Of a stretch of DNA of 64,000 nucleotides, positions 26,765 to 35,748 are shown piece by piece. This DNA is from Schaedlerella glycyrrhizinilytica_A (GTDB taxonomy: Bacteria; Bacillota; Clostridia; Lachnospirales; Lachnospiraceae): assembly GCF_042852765.1 (NCBI RefSeq), contig NZ_AP031414.1, one strand, 5' to 3'. Both the position numbers and the translations under genes were made by a program. The notes beneath the pieces were generated by a model that saw nothing but the letters and a program-made list of their open reading frames with translations, was not told the DNA's origin and made no database searches. Position 1 is the first letter of the stretch, and each line of letters opens with the position of its first letter.

Positions 26765-29002
26765 TCAAAATACATTCATTGGATTAAAGTCAAATTGGAT
26801 CCGGATCGTATTGAATCCGGAATTTACTTCTATATATTGTTCCAGTCGGTTCTTTATCTTTACCAGTGTATCATATCTTTCCGTTTTGAGGTAGAGTACT
26901 TTTCGATAGACGTCGTTTATTTTTCCGATCCCCGGACTTGCGGGACCGATGATCTCCACCGGACTTGACGGATCCGCCTGGCATACTCGTTTTGCATACT
27001 CTTTCAGATACCGGCATCCCGTTTCCAAATGCGCCTCGTCTTTTCCGCTTGCAAACACTGCCAGCAGATTTTCCACCGGCGGATACCCCATCAGAGAACG
27101 ATACTGGATCTCTTCCTCATAAAATGCCGCATAATCCTGCGCGGCTGCCGTCACCACCGCGTAATGTTCCGGGCTATACGTCTGGATCACTGCCTCTCCT
27201 TTTTTCTCACCGCGCCCGGCTCTTCCGACCGCCTGAGTCAACAGCTGGAACGTCCGCTCTCCCGCCCGGTAATCGTCGCTGTAAAGCGACATATCCGCCG
27301 CTAACACTCCGACCAGCGTCACATTCGGGAAATCGTGTCCTTTTACGATCATCTGGGTTCCCACCAGCACATCCGCCTCTTCGTTGGCGAATGCGGCGAG
27401 GATCTTCTCATGTCCGTCTTTTTCCCGGGTCGTATCCATATCCATGCGGAGCACTCTCGCCTCGGGAAAACGCCGCTTCACGATGTCCTCGATCTGCTGA
27501 GTCCCCGCCTTAAATTCGCCGATATGTCTGGAGCCGCATTCCGGACAGACATTCGGCTTCGCCTCCTCATGTCCGCAGTAATGACATACCATTTTCCCGC
27601 CCCGATGAAACGAAAGCGACACGTCGCAGTGAGGGCATTTCACAACATAGCCGCACTCCCGGCAGGAGATGAATCCCGCATATCCTCTCCGGTTCAAAAA
27701 CAACATGATCTGTTCGTGTCTGTTTAATCGGTCTTCCATCAATTCCTGCAGTTTTTCGCTAAGAATCGAACGGTTTCCATTTTTTAATTCTTCCCGCAGA
27801 TCGGTCACATATACATCCGCCATCTCCTGCTCTCGGGAACGTTTCTTCAATTCCAACAGACGATATTCTCCGAGACGGGCACGGTACATGGATTCCATCG
27901 ACGGCGTCGCCGATCCGAGGACGACGCTCGCCCCCTCCATCTTTGCTCTTGCCTCGGCAGTCTCTCTCGCATGGTATCTCGGCGTCTGTTCGCTTTTGTA
28001 AGTATTCTCATGTTCTTCGTCGATCACGATCAGCCCTAAATTAGGAAATGGTGTAAACAATGCGGATCTCGGTCCGATCATCACGTCCACCTCTCCGCTT
28101 TTCGCGCGCATCAGCTGGTCATACCGTTCCCCCGCAGACAACCGGGAATTCATGATCGATACCCGGTCGCCGAAACACCGGTAAAACCGCATCACGGTCT
28201 GAAATGTCAGCGCGATCTCCGGGATCAGCACGATCGCCTGTCTTCCGGAGTCCGCCACCCGGCGGATCATCTCGATATAAACTTCTGTCTTCCCGCTCCC
28301 CGTCACGCCGTGGACAAGATACGTTCCATATCGTTTCTGCTCATAGTCTTCCCGAAACACATCGATCGCATGCTGTTGTTCTTCGGTAAATGTGATCGTT
28401 CTTGCTTCCTGTTCTTTTCCCCGCACCGGATTGCGGAAAACACGTTCTTCTTCCAAAGCGATCACGCCCTGCTCTTCCAACGCGCGGATCACAGAGAGCG
28501 TAATGTTCAGCTTTTTACTCACCAGTTCATATTCCAGCACCGGTTCATCCAGAAGCGCCGCCAGAAGCCGTGCGCGGGCTTTCTGATTTTTTTCCAGATA
28601 ATAGTCAAGCTTTTTCTTCCCCGTGTCCTTGTCAAGCAGCAGCCGGATCCGCTTTTTCATTTTCGCGTTCTCTTTCTGTTTGATCGGAAGTACGGTTTTC
28701 AGCGCCTGGATCATCGTGCCGCCGTACTGCTCTTTCATCCACGCCGCCAACGCCACAAGCTTCCCCTCGATCGCGATCCCGTCCCGGGAAATATCCGCGA
28801 TCTCTTTTACTTTTGACAGATCATAATCACAGGTTTCCGAAAAACCAACGACGTATCCTTTCGTCTGCCGGTTCCATTTGCCGAAAGGAACAAAAACTTC
28901 CATACCAACAGAAAGTTCCCCTGCCAGACGGGAGGGGACTCTGTATTGAAAGATCTTATCCAGTTTTTCATGTGTGATATCGACAATGATGTTCGCAAAC
29001 AT
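26765..29002 (-). CDS. priA: Primosomal protein N' (replication restart helicase)
   Basis: A 745-residue superfamily 2 helicase that restarts stalled forks. It has the N-terminal 3'-DNA-binding domain (MFANIIVDITHEKLDKIF), Walker A GVTGSGKTEVY, DEEH box IVIDEEHENTYKSEQ, the paired-zinc cysteine cluster (CRECGYVVKCPHCD...CHYCGH...CPECGS) and the late QAVGRAGRGEK motif VI. Normal length. Confidence 0.97.
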   Translation of the reverse strand: MFANIIVDITHEKLDKIFQYRVPSRLAGELSVGMEVFVPFGKWNRQTKGYVVGFSETCDYDLSKVKEIADISRDGIAIEGKLVALAAWMKEQYGGTMIQALKTVLPIKQKENAKMKKRIRLLLDKDTGKKKLDYYLEKNQKARARLLAALLDEPVLEYELVSKKLNITLSVIRALEEQGVIALEEERVFRNPVRGKEQEARTITFTEEQQHAIDVFREDYEQKRYGTYLVHGVTGSGKTEVYIEMIRRVADSGRQAIVLIPEIALTFQTVMRFYRCFGDRVSIMNSRLSAGERYDQLMRAKSGEVDVMIGPRSALFTPFPNLGLIVIDEEHENTYKSEQTPRYHARETAEARAKMEGASVVLGSATPSMESMYRARLGEYRLLELKKRSREQEMADVYVTDLREELKNGNRSILSEKLQELMEDRLNRHEQIMLFLNRRGYAGFISCRECGYVVKCPHCDVSLSFHRGGKMVCHYCGHEEAKPNVCPECGSRHIGEFKAGTQQIEDIVKRRFPEARVLRMDMDTTREKDGHEKILAAFANEEADVLVGTQMIVKGHDFPNVTLVGVLAADMSLYSDDYRAGERTFQLLTQAVGRAGRGEKKGEAVIQTYSPEHYAVVTAAAQDYAAFYEEEIQYRSLMGYPPVENLLAVFASGKDEAHLETGCRYLKEYAKRVCQADPSSPVEIIGPASPGIGKINDVYRKVLYLKTERYDTLVKIKNRLEQYIEVNSGFNTIRIQFDFNPMNVF

Positions 29003-29027
29003 GAACCTGCATTCACCTACTTTTCCT

Positions 29028-30491
29028 TTATTTTCCGAGTTCTTCCAGAACTTCTTGGATCAGGACCCGCTCATCCATCGGATGTTTGACGCCCTCGATC
29101 TCCTGATAATCTTCATGTCCTTTTCCTGCCAGAACGATCACATCTCCCGGCTGTCCGTGTTCGATCGCGTAGCGGATCGCCTCTTTCCGGTCACAGATCT
29201 CGACATATTTTCCATCGGTCTTTCCGATTCCCTGTTTGATGTCGTCGATGATCGCCTGCGGATCCTCGAACCGAGGATTGTCCGATGTGATGATCGTCAG
29301 ATCTGCCAGCCGCCCCGACACTTCACCCATTTCATATCTGCGGTCTTTGGAACGGTTGCCGCCGCAGCCGAACAGGCAGACAAGACGGGACGGATGATAT
29401 TCCTTCAACGTTGTCAGAAGACTTTCCAGACTCATGGCATTGTGCGCATAATCGATCATCAAAGTAAATTCATCCGATACTTTGACCATCTCGATCCGCC
29501 CTTTTACTTTTGCAACTTTCAGAGCACTTTTGATCACCTCTTCCGGCACGCCGAAATGACGGCAGACCGCGATCGCAGTCAGCGAATTATACACGCTGAA
29601 CGTTCCCGGAACGTCGATCTCCACATCAAAATCCATCAGCCCCGCCACATGATAGGCAACGCCGAGATATCCCGGTCTGCTGACAAGTCGGGTATCCACC
29701 GCCCGCAGATCATTTTTCTCCTCAAATCCAAACGTCTCCACTTTGCAGGTTGCCTCTTTGAACACATCTTCAAACCACGGATCGTCTCCGTTGGCGATTC
29801 CAAGCTCACACTGTTTGAACAGCAGTCCCTTACAGCGTTTGTAATCTTCAAAATCCGCATGCTCGTTCGGGCCGATGTGGTCTTTTCCCAGATTGGTGAA
29901 AATCCCGATCTCAAACGGAATGCCGGCTGTCCGGTTCAGCATCAGCCCCTGAGAGGATACTTCCATCACAACCGTGTCACATCCGGCTTCCACCATCTCG
30001 GCAAAATATTTCTGGATCGTGTAAGATTCCGGCGTCGTATTTGCCGCAGGGATATGTTTCTCTCCGATGATCGCCTCGATCGTTCCGATCAGTCCTACCT
30101 TGCGTCCGACCTCTTCGAGGATCGACCGGATCATATAGGTTGTTGTCGTCTTCCCCTTTGTCCCGGTGATCCCGATGATCTTCAGCTTATTTGCCGGATA
30201 GCCGAAATATGCCGCCGACATCAGAGCCAGTGCATACCGGGTGTCCTCCACGCGGATCACGGTCACATCCCCGGGCACTTCCACCTCTTTTTCCACGATC
30301 AGCGCCGCCGCGCCCTTATCCGCAACTTCCGTCGCGAAACGATGTCCGTCCGATACCGCGCCGCTGATACATACAAACACACTGCCCGGCTCTACTTTCC
30401 TCGAGTCATTGATCAACGTTGTGATCGCAATATCCTCTGTTCCCTGTACCACTTCATATTCTAATCGTTCCAATAACTGGCTCAATCTCAT
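29028..30491 (-). CDS. murE: UDP-MurNAc-tripeptide synthetase (meso-DAP adding type)
   Basis: Adds the third residue of the peptidoglycan stem peptide. The 487-residue protein has the Mur ligase P-loop GITGTKGKTTTTYM, the TTPES region and the DNPRFEDP motif; DNPR is the meso-diaminopimelate determinant, so the wall is likely of DAP type. It ends close to priA and may be co-transcribed with it. Confidence 0.95.
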   Translation of the reverse strand: MRLSQLLERLEYEVVQGTEDIAITTLINDSRKVEPGSVFVCISGAVSDGHRFATEVADKGAAALIVEKEVEVPGDVTVIRVEDTRYALALMSAAYFGYPANKLKIIGITGTKGKTTTTYMIRSILEEVGRKVGLIGTIEAIIGEKHIPAANTTPESYTIQKYFAEMVEAGCDTVVMEVSSQGLMLNRTAGIPFEIGIFTNLGKDHIGPNEHADFEDYKRCKGLLFKQCELGIANGDDPWFEDVFKEATCKVETFGFEEKNDLRAVDTRLVSRPGYLGVAYHVAGLMDFDVEIDVPGTFSVYNSLTAIAVCRHFGVPEEVIKSALKVAKVKGRIEMVKVSDEFTLMIDYAHNAMSLESLLTTLKEYHPSRLVCLFGCGGNRSKDRRYEMGEVSGRLADLTIITSDNPRFEDPQAIIDDIKQGIGKTDGKYVEICDRKEAIRYAIEHGQPGDVIVLAGKGHEDYQEIEGVKHPMDERVLIQEVLEELGK

Positions 30492-30613
30492 CTTTACTTA
30501 TACCTCCCAAATCGGTTTGCATCGTCTGCCTTCCCCGAAGCAAACACTTTGGGTAAGCATCTTCTATATAGAATACCACAAAACAGAGCATGAGGGAATA
30601 GCGGAACAAAAAC

Positions 30614-30660
30614 AAAAAAGCATGCCCCTCCCCGGTTTTCCCGAGAACTGCATGCTTTTC
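30614..30660 (-). terminator. Terminator of the first SleB-type gene
   Basis: Ten-base arms AAAAGCATGC (30616-30625) and GCATGCTTTT (30650-30659), loop partly self-complementary, followed on the minus strand by TTTTTTGTTTTTG. Confidence 0.85.
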
Positions 30661-30695
30661 GTTCCTACATCTTAACTATATCTTAATGAAATACC

Positions 30696-31388
30696 TTAAT
30701 GAAAGTAATGATCTCCGATCAAAATCCCGTAATCTCCGTTTCCGAAATACAGGCAGTCTCCGATCGGATTGCTTCCGGCTGCGGCATCAACCGCCGCCTG
30801 CATCGCTGTCGGCGTGTAGCTTCCCGACGCAAGCACGGTATCCAGCCAACCGGTCATCGCCGGTCCGAACTGCCCCGACTGGTAGATCACCTCTGCAACA
30901 CTGTTCGGATAACTTCCGCTTTTCACCCGGTTCAGGATCACCGCCCCGACTGCAACCTGTCCCTCGTACGGCTGGTTTCCCGCTTCACAGAAAATGATGG
31001 ACGCAAGCAGCGCCTGTTCCTCCGGCGTAAGCGTCACTTTCTGCTGCTCGGCTGCCGCGCGCTCCTGTGTGATCTGTTCCTGTCTTGCCCGAATCGCTTC
31101 TTCCTCGATCTCTCTCGCACGAAACTGTACTGTTTCTTCCGCATGCAGCGGATCCGTCAGATGATCCATGGAAATCGCCGACTGTTCTGTCTCTGCCTGT
31201 TCCATTCCGAAATCAACCGCTTCCGCTGACGTTGTCTGCATCGTTTCCTGCACGGCTGTGACAGGGGTCGCCCTCTGGCGCGCTCCATCCTCCCGCGGCT
31301 CCGCCGCCTGCACGCTCACTCCAAGTGCAAGCACCAGACCTGCCGTCGTCACCGCCAGTCTTTTCCTCATTTTTTTATTAAAATACAT
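30696..31388 (-). CDS. Cell wall hydrolase, SleB family (paralogue 1)
   Basis: A 230-residue secreted protein: signal peptide (MRKRLAVTTAGLVLALGVSVQA), a low-conservation linker with Gln/Glu-rich helix (REIEEEAIRARQEQITQ) and a C-terminal hydrolase_2 domain (LLASIIFCEAGNQPYEGQVA...GDHYFH) with the catalytic Glu in FCEAGNQ. SleB domains are lytic transglycosylases acting on peptidoglycan. GGAGGG lies seven bases before the ATG. The domain is about three-quarters identical by eye to that of the gene at 33793, pointing to duplication. Confidence 0.9.
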   Translation of the reverse strand: MYFNKKMRKRLAVTTAGLVLALGVSVQAAEPREDGARQRATPVTAVQETMQTTSAEAVDFGMEQAETEQSAISMDHLTDPLHAEETVQFRAREIEEEAIRARQEQITQERAAAEQQKVTLTPEEQALLASIIFCEAGNQPYEGQVAVGAVILNRVKSGSYPNSVAEVIYQSGQFGPAMTGWLDTVLASGSYTPTAMQAAVDAAAGSNPIGDCLYFGNGDYGILIGDHYFH

Positions 31389-31424
31389 CTTGTAATCCCT
31401 CCGAATTTTATTTTTTTCGTTTTT

Positions 31425-31450
31425 GTTACATTTGTTACAGAAATGTTACA
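31425..31450 (-). promoter_or_regulatory. WalR-like direct repeats before SleB paralogue 1
   Basis: On the minus strand three TGTAAC hexamers stand in a row, spaced five and three bases (TGTAAC-N5-TGTAAC-N3-TGTAAC). The first pair matches the known WalR (YycF) consensus TGTWAH-N5-TGTWAH exactly. They sit 37-62 bases before the start codon, upstream of a TAAAAT box. Confidence 0.55.
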
Positions 31451-31490
31451 TTCGCGATTGTATAACAAATCCGGAGGGTTGTCAACTTTT

Positions 31491-32396
31491 TTATTTCAGT
31501 ATCGTACTCCAAAAACAGATCGTCAGCAGAGAAATGCAAGTCGATACGACGACCATCTTCGTTGCAAATTCCGATTCCATTCCATATTTTTCCGCGAGGA
31601 TACTGGTTGTCGCACCCGCAGGCATTGCAGTCAAAAGTACGCTCACACCGAGCACATCCCGGCTCACGCCAAGACAATAACATGCCGCAAACACACACGC
31701 CGGGATCACAAGCAGCCGGTGCACGGCATACCGGAGCACAGACGGATCCCAGAACTGTTTCCAGTCGATCTCTGCAAGGATCATTCCGATCACCACCATA
31801 GACATTGCCGTATTACAATTCCCCAATGCCGAGATCGCTCCATCGATTCCGGCGGGCAGTTTTATTTTCCCCAACATCAGGATCAATCCGATCACACAAG
31901 CAATGATACACGGATGGGTCAGCACTTTTTTTGCTGTCGCCTTTCGATCGGTACTCCCGGTAAACACGGCAAGTCCGGCAGACCACATCATAATACGCTG
32001 CGGAATCAAAAAGAAACTCGCCAGAACCAGTCCCTCCGCTCCGAAGACTCCCTCCGCGATCGGATTTCCCAAAAATCCCGCATTGGAACAGATCGTACCG
32101 TACTCCAGACATTTTCGTCTTCCGATCGCTTCTTTTCGATAGACAATTTTTCCGTAAAATGTACAGAAAATCTGGATCGCAATGGAGATCCCCAGGATCA
32201 CAAGATAATCTTTCAGATGTTCTCCTGCCTGTCCCGCCATAAATGCTTTCAAAATATTACATGGTAAGATCACATAGATCACGAGATCCGTCAGATTCTT
32301 CTGCCCCTGCGATCCGATGATCTTCCTTTTTTTCACGACGTATCCGATCCATACAAGCAGGAAGATCGTTGTCTGCAGCGATATCACTTCTCTCAT
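31491..32396 (-). CDS. AEC family transporter (auxin efflux carrier-like)
   Basis: A 301-residue membrane protein with about ten helices in the AEC arrangement, e.g. LVIYVILPCNILKAF, GNPIAEGVFG and the ending AGATTSILAEKYGMESEFATK. Family members export malate, malonate or related anions; substrate unknown. The ATG at 32396 has GAGGAGGG seven bases upstream. Confidence 0.9.
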   Translation of the reverse strand: MREVISLQTTIFLLVWIGYVVKKRKIIGSQGQKNLTDLVIYVILPCNILKAFMAGQAGEHLKDYLVILGISIAIQIFCTFYGKIVYRKEAIGRRKCLEYGTICSNAGFLGNPIAEGVFGAEGLVLASFFLIPQRIMMWSAGLAVFTGSTDRKATAKKVLTHPCIIACVIGLILMLGKIKLPAGIDGAISALGNCNTAMSMVVIGMILAEIDWKQFWDPSVLRYAVHRLLVIPACVFAACYCLGVSRDVLGVSVLLTAMPAGATTSILAEKYGMESEFATKMVVVSTCISLLTICFWSTILK

Positions 32397-32627
32397 TCCA
32401 TTCCCTCCTCTTCTCATTTTTTACTGTCCTTCAAGCCCTCATTCGCCTGCGGCCAAAAAAACAGTAAAAAGCAGAGATCGCATAACCGCCGATGTACTGC
32501 GCGCCATGCTCTCTCCGCCTTTTGTTTCACTTTTATCTCTGTTCTTATGCTTGTTCTTTGTGCTGTTTTTCGCTGTTCTTCGCTGTTCTTTCGGTCGTCC
32601 TTTTATCCACAACTTTGCCGCCAACGA
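32397..32627. other. Intergenic region with a 10-base triplicate repeat
   Basis: About 230 bases between two minus-strand genes. It holds three copies of CGCTGTTCTT-like decamers at 32561-32590 but no convincing gene, no clear promoter and no strong hairpin. Confidence 0.5.
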
Positions 32628-33665
32628 TTACCAGCTCTGAAAGAACACATTGCCGCCCACATTCACGCCCGGATGTGATGTCGCTCCCGCATACAGGAAA
32701 AAGTAGCAGTCCGACACCGCCTGAAGCCGCGCGCCGTTCAACGCATCCTGCGCCACCTGACGGGAAAGATCGCTCGCGCCTCTTGCCAGAACAACATCCA
32801 GCATACCTCTGCTGACCGGTTCAAACTGATTGGTCGCATAAATGATCTCCGGAATCGTATGCGGGAATCTCGGATCTTCCAGCCGGTTCATGATCACGGT
32901 CGCAACTGCCAGCAACGAATTATAATCTTGATATGCTTCACATTCGATGATCGCAGCCAGTAATTCCGCATCACTTGCCGCCACCTCGGTCGCATTGGTA
33001 TGGAGGATCGTCCCATCCACAATACCGCCGCTTGTCGGAAGCGCCGCCGTCTCCGCAGCTCTTGCCGCCGCCAGCTGTGCCCGGAACGCTTCCAAATCTG
33101 TCGCCGTCTCCGCAGCCTTTTGCTGCAATTCCGCCTGTTTGGCAACGAGTTCCTGCTGCACTGTCGCCATATCATTTTGCTGTCCCGCAAGAACTTCCTG
33201 TTTGGTGGAAATATCTTCCCGGATCGTGCGGAGTTCGTCCAGCATCTCACGGTCATAATCGCTGATCGACTGGATAAAATCTGCCTTATTCAGAAAATCG
33301 CCGAGATCTTCCGCAGAAAACAACAGCTCTAAAAGCGTCGCGTCTCCATTCTCGTACATGAACTTGATCCGGGTCTTCATATCCTCATACTGCTGATCTT
33401 CCTCTTCCTGTGCCACGACAAGGTCATCCTGAAGACGCATGATCTCCGACTGGATCAATGACTGTTCCATCTCAAGTGACGCGATCTCATCACTTACCGC
33501 CACCATCTCCTGATTGATCCCGTCCAACTCGTTCTGCAGTACGTTGGTCTGCTGCTGCAGCACTTCGGAATCTTCCGCCAACACATAGGATGCAGAACTC
33601 AATACAACGAGCAGGCTCACAAGTACAAGGCTCATGGACAATCTTCGTTTGAAATGTAATCGCAT
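32628..33665 (-). CDS. Coiled-coil SleB-type cell wall hydrolase (paralogue 2)
   Basis: A 345-residue secreted protein: signal peptide ending near SASYVLA, a long heptad coiled coil (about residues 33-190, PcsB/CwlO-like) with an ENGDATLLELLFSAEDLGDFL hairpin segment, and a C-terminal SleB domain (AAIIECEAYQDYNSLLAVATVIMNRL) with the catalytic Glu in ECEA. The coiled coil suggests regulation by partner proteins at the septum, as in CwlO/PcsB with FtsEX (inference). ATG at 33665 is preferred: AAGGA lies at proper spacing, whereas the ATG two codons earlier is too close. Confidence 0.88.
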   Translation of the reverse strand: MRLHFKRRLSMSLVLVSLLVVLSSASYVLAEDSEVLQQQTNVLQNELDGINQEMVAVSDEIASLEMEQSLIQSEIMRLQDDLVVAQEEEDQQYEDMKTRIKFMYENGDATLLELLFSAEDLGDFLNKADFIQSISDYDREMLDELRTIREDISTKQEVLAGQQNDMATVQQELVAKQAELQQKAAETATDLEAFRAQLAAARAAETAALPTSGGIVDGTILHTNATEVAASDAELLAAIIECEAYQDYNSLLAVATVIMNRLEDPRFPHTIPEIIYATNQFEPVSRGMLDVVLARGASDLSRQVAQDALNGARLQAVSDCYFFLYAGATSHPGVNVGGNVFFQSW

Positions 33666-33718
33666 AATCATTATTCCTTTCTCAAACTGATGCCGAAAAA
33701 GCTAAGCACCGTTCTGCT

Positions 33719-33766
33719 ATTATACACCATAAATAAAGATTACGCAATTTTAACTTTTCTGTAACA
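33719..33766 (-). promoter_or_regulatory. Promoter and WalR-like box of SleB paralogue 2
   Basis: TTGCGT (33747-33742) and TATAAT (33724-33719) with a 17-base spacer on the minus strand. Just upstream of the -35 box is TGTTAC-N5-AGTTAA (33766-33750), one mismatch from the WalR consensus, at an activator-like position. Confidence 0.6.
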
Positions 33767-33792
33767 CTTATTTTATTCCTTTCCCACAGACG

Positions 33793-34533
33793 CTAATGAA
33801 AATAATGATCTCCGATCTGATAGCCGTATCCTCCACAGTCAAAGTACAACAGATCACCGACCGGACTGCTTCCGGAGAGCGCGTCTGCTGCCGCCTGCAT
33901 CGCCGAATCCGTGTAGCTTCCCTCCGCCAGAACCGTATCAAGCCATCCGGTCATCGCCGGAGTAAACTGCCCGGACTGATAGATCACTTCCGCAATGCTG
34001 TTCGGATATGCGCCGCTTCTCACCCGGTTCATCACAACCGCTCCGACCGCAACCTGTCCCTCGTATGGTTGATTTCCCGCTTCACAGAAGATCAGCGCCG
34101 CTAAAAGTTCCTGCTCCCCCGATATATTTCCGTTTCCTGCAGAGGCACTCGCCGCTTCCTCCTGTGCCGCTGCTTCCTGCTCTGCCGCAACTCGTGCCGC
34201 CTCTTCCTGTTCCGCCGCGATCCGTGCTGCCTCTTCCTGTTCCGCCGCGATACGCGCCGCCTCCTGTTCTGCTGCGATCCGCGCTTCTTCCGCCGCTTTT
34301 TTCTCCGCCTCGATCCGCTTCTGCTCTTCATATTGCAGTTTCGCCTGTTTTACGGACTCATTCAATTCTTTCCATGCTTCTAACGGTACGGCTTCCGCCA
34401 TATGGATCGGCGTCGGCGACAGAATCTGAAACGCCTGCTTCGCTTCCGCCGCCTGACTCACAAATCCGACGGTCAGAACAACGACTCCTGTGATTCCGGC
34501 AAATGCCGCTATGATTTTCTTTGATTTTCTCAT
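33793..34533 (-). CDS. Cell wall hydrolase, SleB family (paralogue 3)
   Basis: A 246-residue secreted protein with a signal peptide (about residues 1-29, ending near SQAAEA), a highly repetitive Glu/Ala/Arg helix (about 72-122, decapeptide EEAARIAAEQ units) and a C-terminal SleB domain (LLAALIFCEAGNQPYEGQVA to GDHYFH). The domain is closely related to that of paralogue 1. The repeat length is probably variable. Confidence 0.9.
   Translation of the reverse strand: MRKSKKIIAAFAGITGVVVLTVGFVSQAAEAKQAFQILSPTPIHMAEAVPLEAWKELNESVKQAKLQYEEQKRIEAEKKAAEEARIAAEQEAARIAAEQEEAARIAAEQEEAARVAAEQEAAAQEEAASASAGNGNISGEQELLAALIFCEAGNQPYEGQVAVGAVVMNRVRSGAYPNSIAEVIYQSGQFTPAMTGWLDTVLAEGSYTDSAMQAAADALSGSSPVGDLLYFDCGGYGYQIGDHYFH
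34171..34284. repeat. Tandem 30-base repeat inside SleB paralogue 3
   Basis: Units of 30 bases beginning CTCTTCCTGTTCCGCCGCGA at 34201 and 34231, with more divergent copies at 34171 and 34261, encode the repeated decapeptide EEAARIAAEQ. Because the unit is a multiple of three, expansion keeps the frame. Confidence 0.85.
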
Positions 34534-34600
34534 ATACTCTATTACCTCTTGCTGTGCGCAAAAGAATCCTTTCTTTTTATTTCATTTGATTTTCTAATAG

Positions 34601-34640
34601 AGTATATTCCACTTTTTTCGTTTTTATTACATTTGTTACA
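34601..34640 (-). promoter_or_regulatory. WalR-like repeats and -10 box before SleB paralogue 3
   Basis: On the minus strand TGTAAC-N3-TGTAAT (34640-34626), then AAAAACGAAAAAA, then TATACT (34606-34601). The block TGTAACAAATGTAA plus AAAAACGAAAAAA is shared almost base for base with the region upstream of paralogue 1. Confidence 0.5.
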
Positions 34641-34687
34641 ATTTTATTTCTTTCTCTTACTAATGCAAGTCGTGTTGATTACAATTT

Positions 34688-35743
34688 TTATTCCTCAATC
34701 AGACGGCGCAGCATTTCATGATGTCTTCTGACTTGTTCTACATCGTCCGGAAGATATTCGATACCGCGATCCTGCTGATCCCGCTGTCCCTCATATTCGG
34801 AATTGATATAACCGTCATAGCCATACTGCTTCAAATATTTCATCGGCGTCTCATAATCAATACATGTATCTTCATAGCATCCCGGTTTTCCCGGAATTTC
34901 GGTCATATTGTAAAATTTACCGTGAATGCTGACAATATACGGGATAATATCAATAATGTCTTCCGGATCCGCCGAAGAGCGGTGCAGCGACATCCGCTCG
35001 ATCTCCGACTCCGCCAGTCCGTGCTCCGGATATTTCTCTCCGAGAACCCGTATCATATCATCCAGTTCGTACTCTTTGCTGTGTTCCAAAATAAAATCAA
35101 TGCTCTCTTTTATTTTTGCATGACGTTTGCAATAATCGATCGCAACCTGTGACGGCGAGTGCTGAAAGATCCCGAAATCCGGCACTAATCCGACATGTTT
35201 GCTTCCCGTACGGTCTGCCAGTTCCATGATCTGTTCCGACATTCTGAAATCCAGCGCCGACGCCATTCCTGTTTTCGGCTGCACGCGTGTCCCCGGTTTG
35301 ATCGGAAGCGGCGCGTGAATTTCTTTTCCGATCTTCACATCGTATTTTTCCGCCGTCTCAAGCGCCATCTCGATCACGTCGATCGGAACAAGACAAAGAG
35401 AACGTACATTTTTAAATCCCAATTTTGCCGCAAGTTTGATGTCATTTTTCAAACGTTCCGCCGCTTCCCGATGAGTCATGATATGATCCCGGAACTGATG
35501 CACATCCAGATAAATGTCCATCGTTACCGCCTGCATATCATATCTTGCCATAAAATTATTCCAATCATAAATAAACTGTTCCGATGGGAACGGATAATCC
35601 CGGATCGTCGCTTCATCGATGATCTCGATCCCGTCTGTCTTCAAATGATCGTGCACCTCCACGATCTGGTCTTTCCAGTTCATTTTTCCGAAAAACTGCG
35701 CCTGCTGATAGCTGTATAATGAAACACCCCGTTTGATCGCCAT
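34688..35743 (-). CDS. C-glycoside deglycosidase alpha-subunit-like protein 1 (TIM-barrel, metal-dependent)
   Basis: A 351-residue xylose-isomerase-like TIM barrel. Candidate metal ligands and catalytic base can be placed: E141 and H143 in GKEIHAP, D189 in VPDFG, H274 in IHGKF and E316 in SEYEG. The same set recurs in the two other alpha-like proteins of this locus. In characterised C-glycoside deglycosidases such a subunit pairs with a small beta subunit and cleaves the bond after C3 oxidation of the sugar. Its partner gene lies five bases upstream, with AAAGGAGC reading into this start. An ordinary sugar-phosphate isomerase role is the alternative, made less likely by the partner. Confidence 0.8.
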   Translation of the reverse strand: MAIKRGVSLYSYQQAQFFGKMNWKDQIVEVHDHLKTDGIEIIDEATIRDYPFPSEQFIYDWNNFMARYDMQAVTMDIYLDVHQFRDHIMTHREAAERLKNDIKLAAKLGFKNVRSLCLVPIDVIEMALETAEKYDVKIGKEIHAPLPIKPGTRVQPKTGMASALDFRMSEQIMELADRTGSKHVGLVPDFGIFQHSPSQVAIDYCKRHAKIKESIDFILEHSKEYELDDMIRVLGEKYPEHGLAESEIERMSLHRSSADPEDIIDIIPYIVSIHGKFYNMTEIPGKPGCYEDTCIDYETPMKYLKQYGYDGYINSEYEGQRDQQDRGIEYLPDDVEQVRRHHEMLRRLIEE

Positions 35744-35748
35744 GCCGA

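Noticed and set aside
32439..32624. 61-residue basic frame on the minus strand between two genes
   Set aside because: Low-complexity Lys/Arg sequence over a decamer repeat, no ribosome binding site before its start and no recognisable family.
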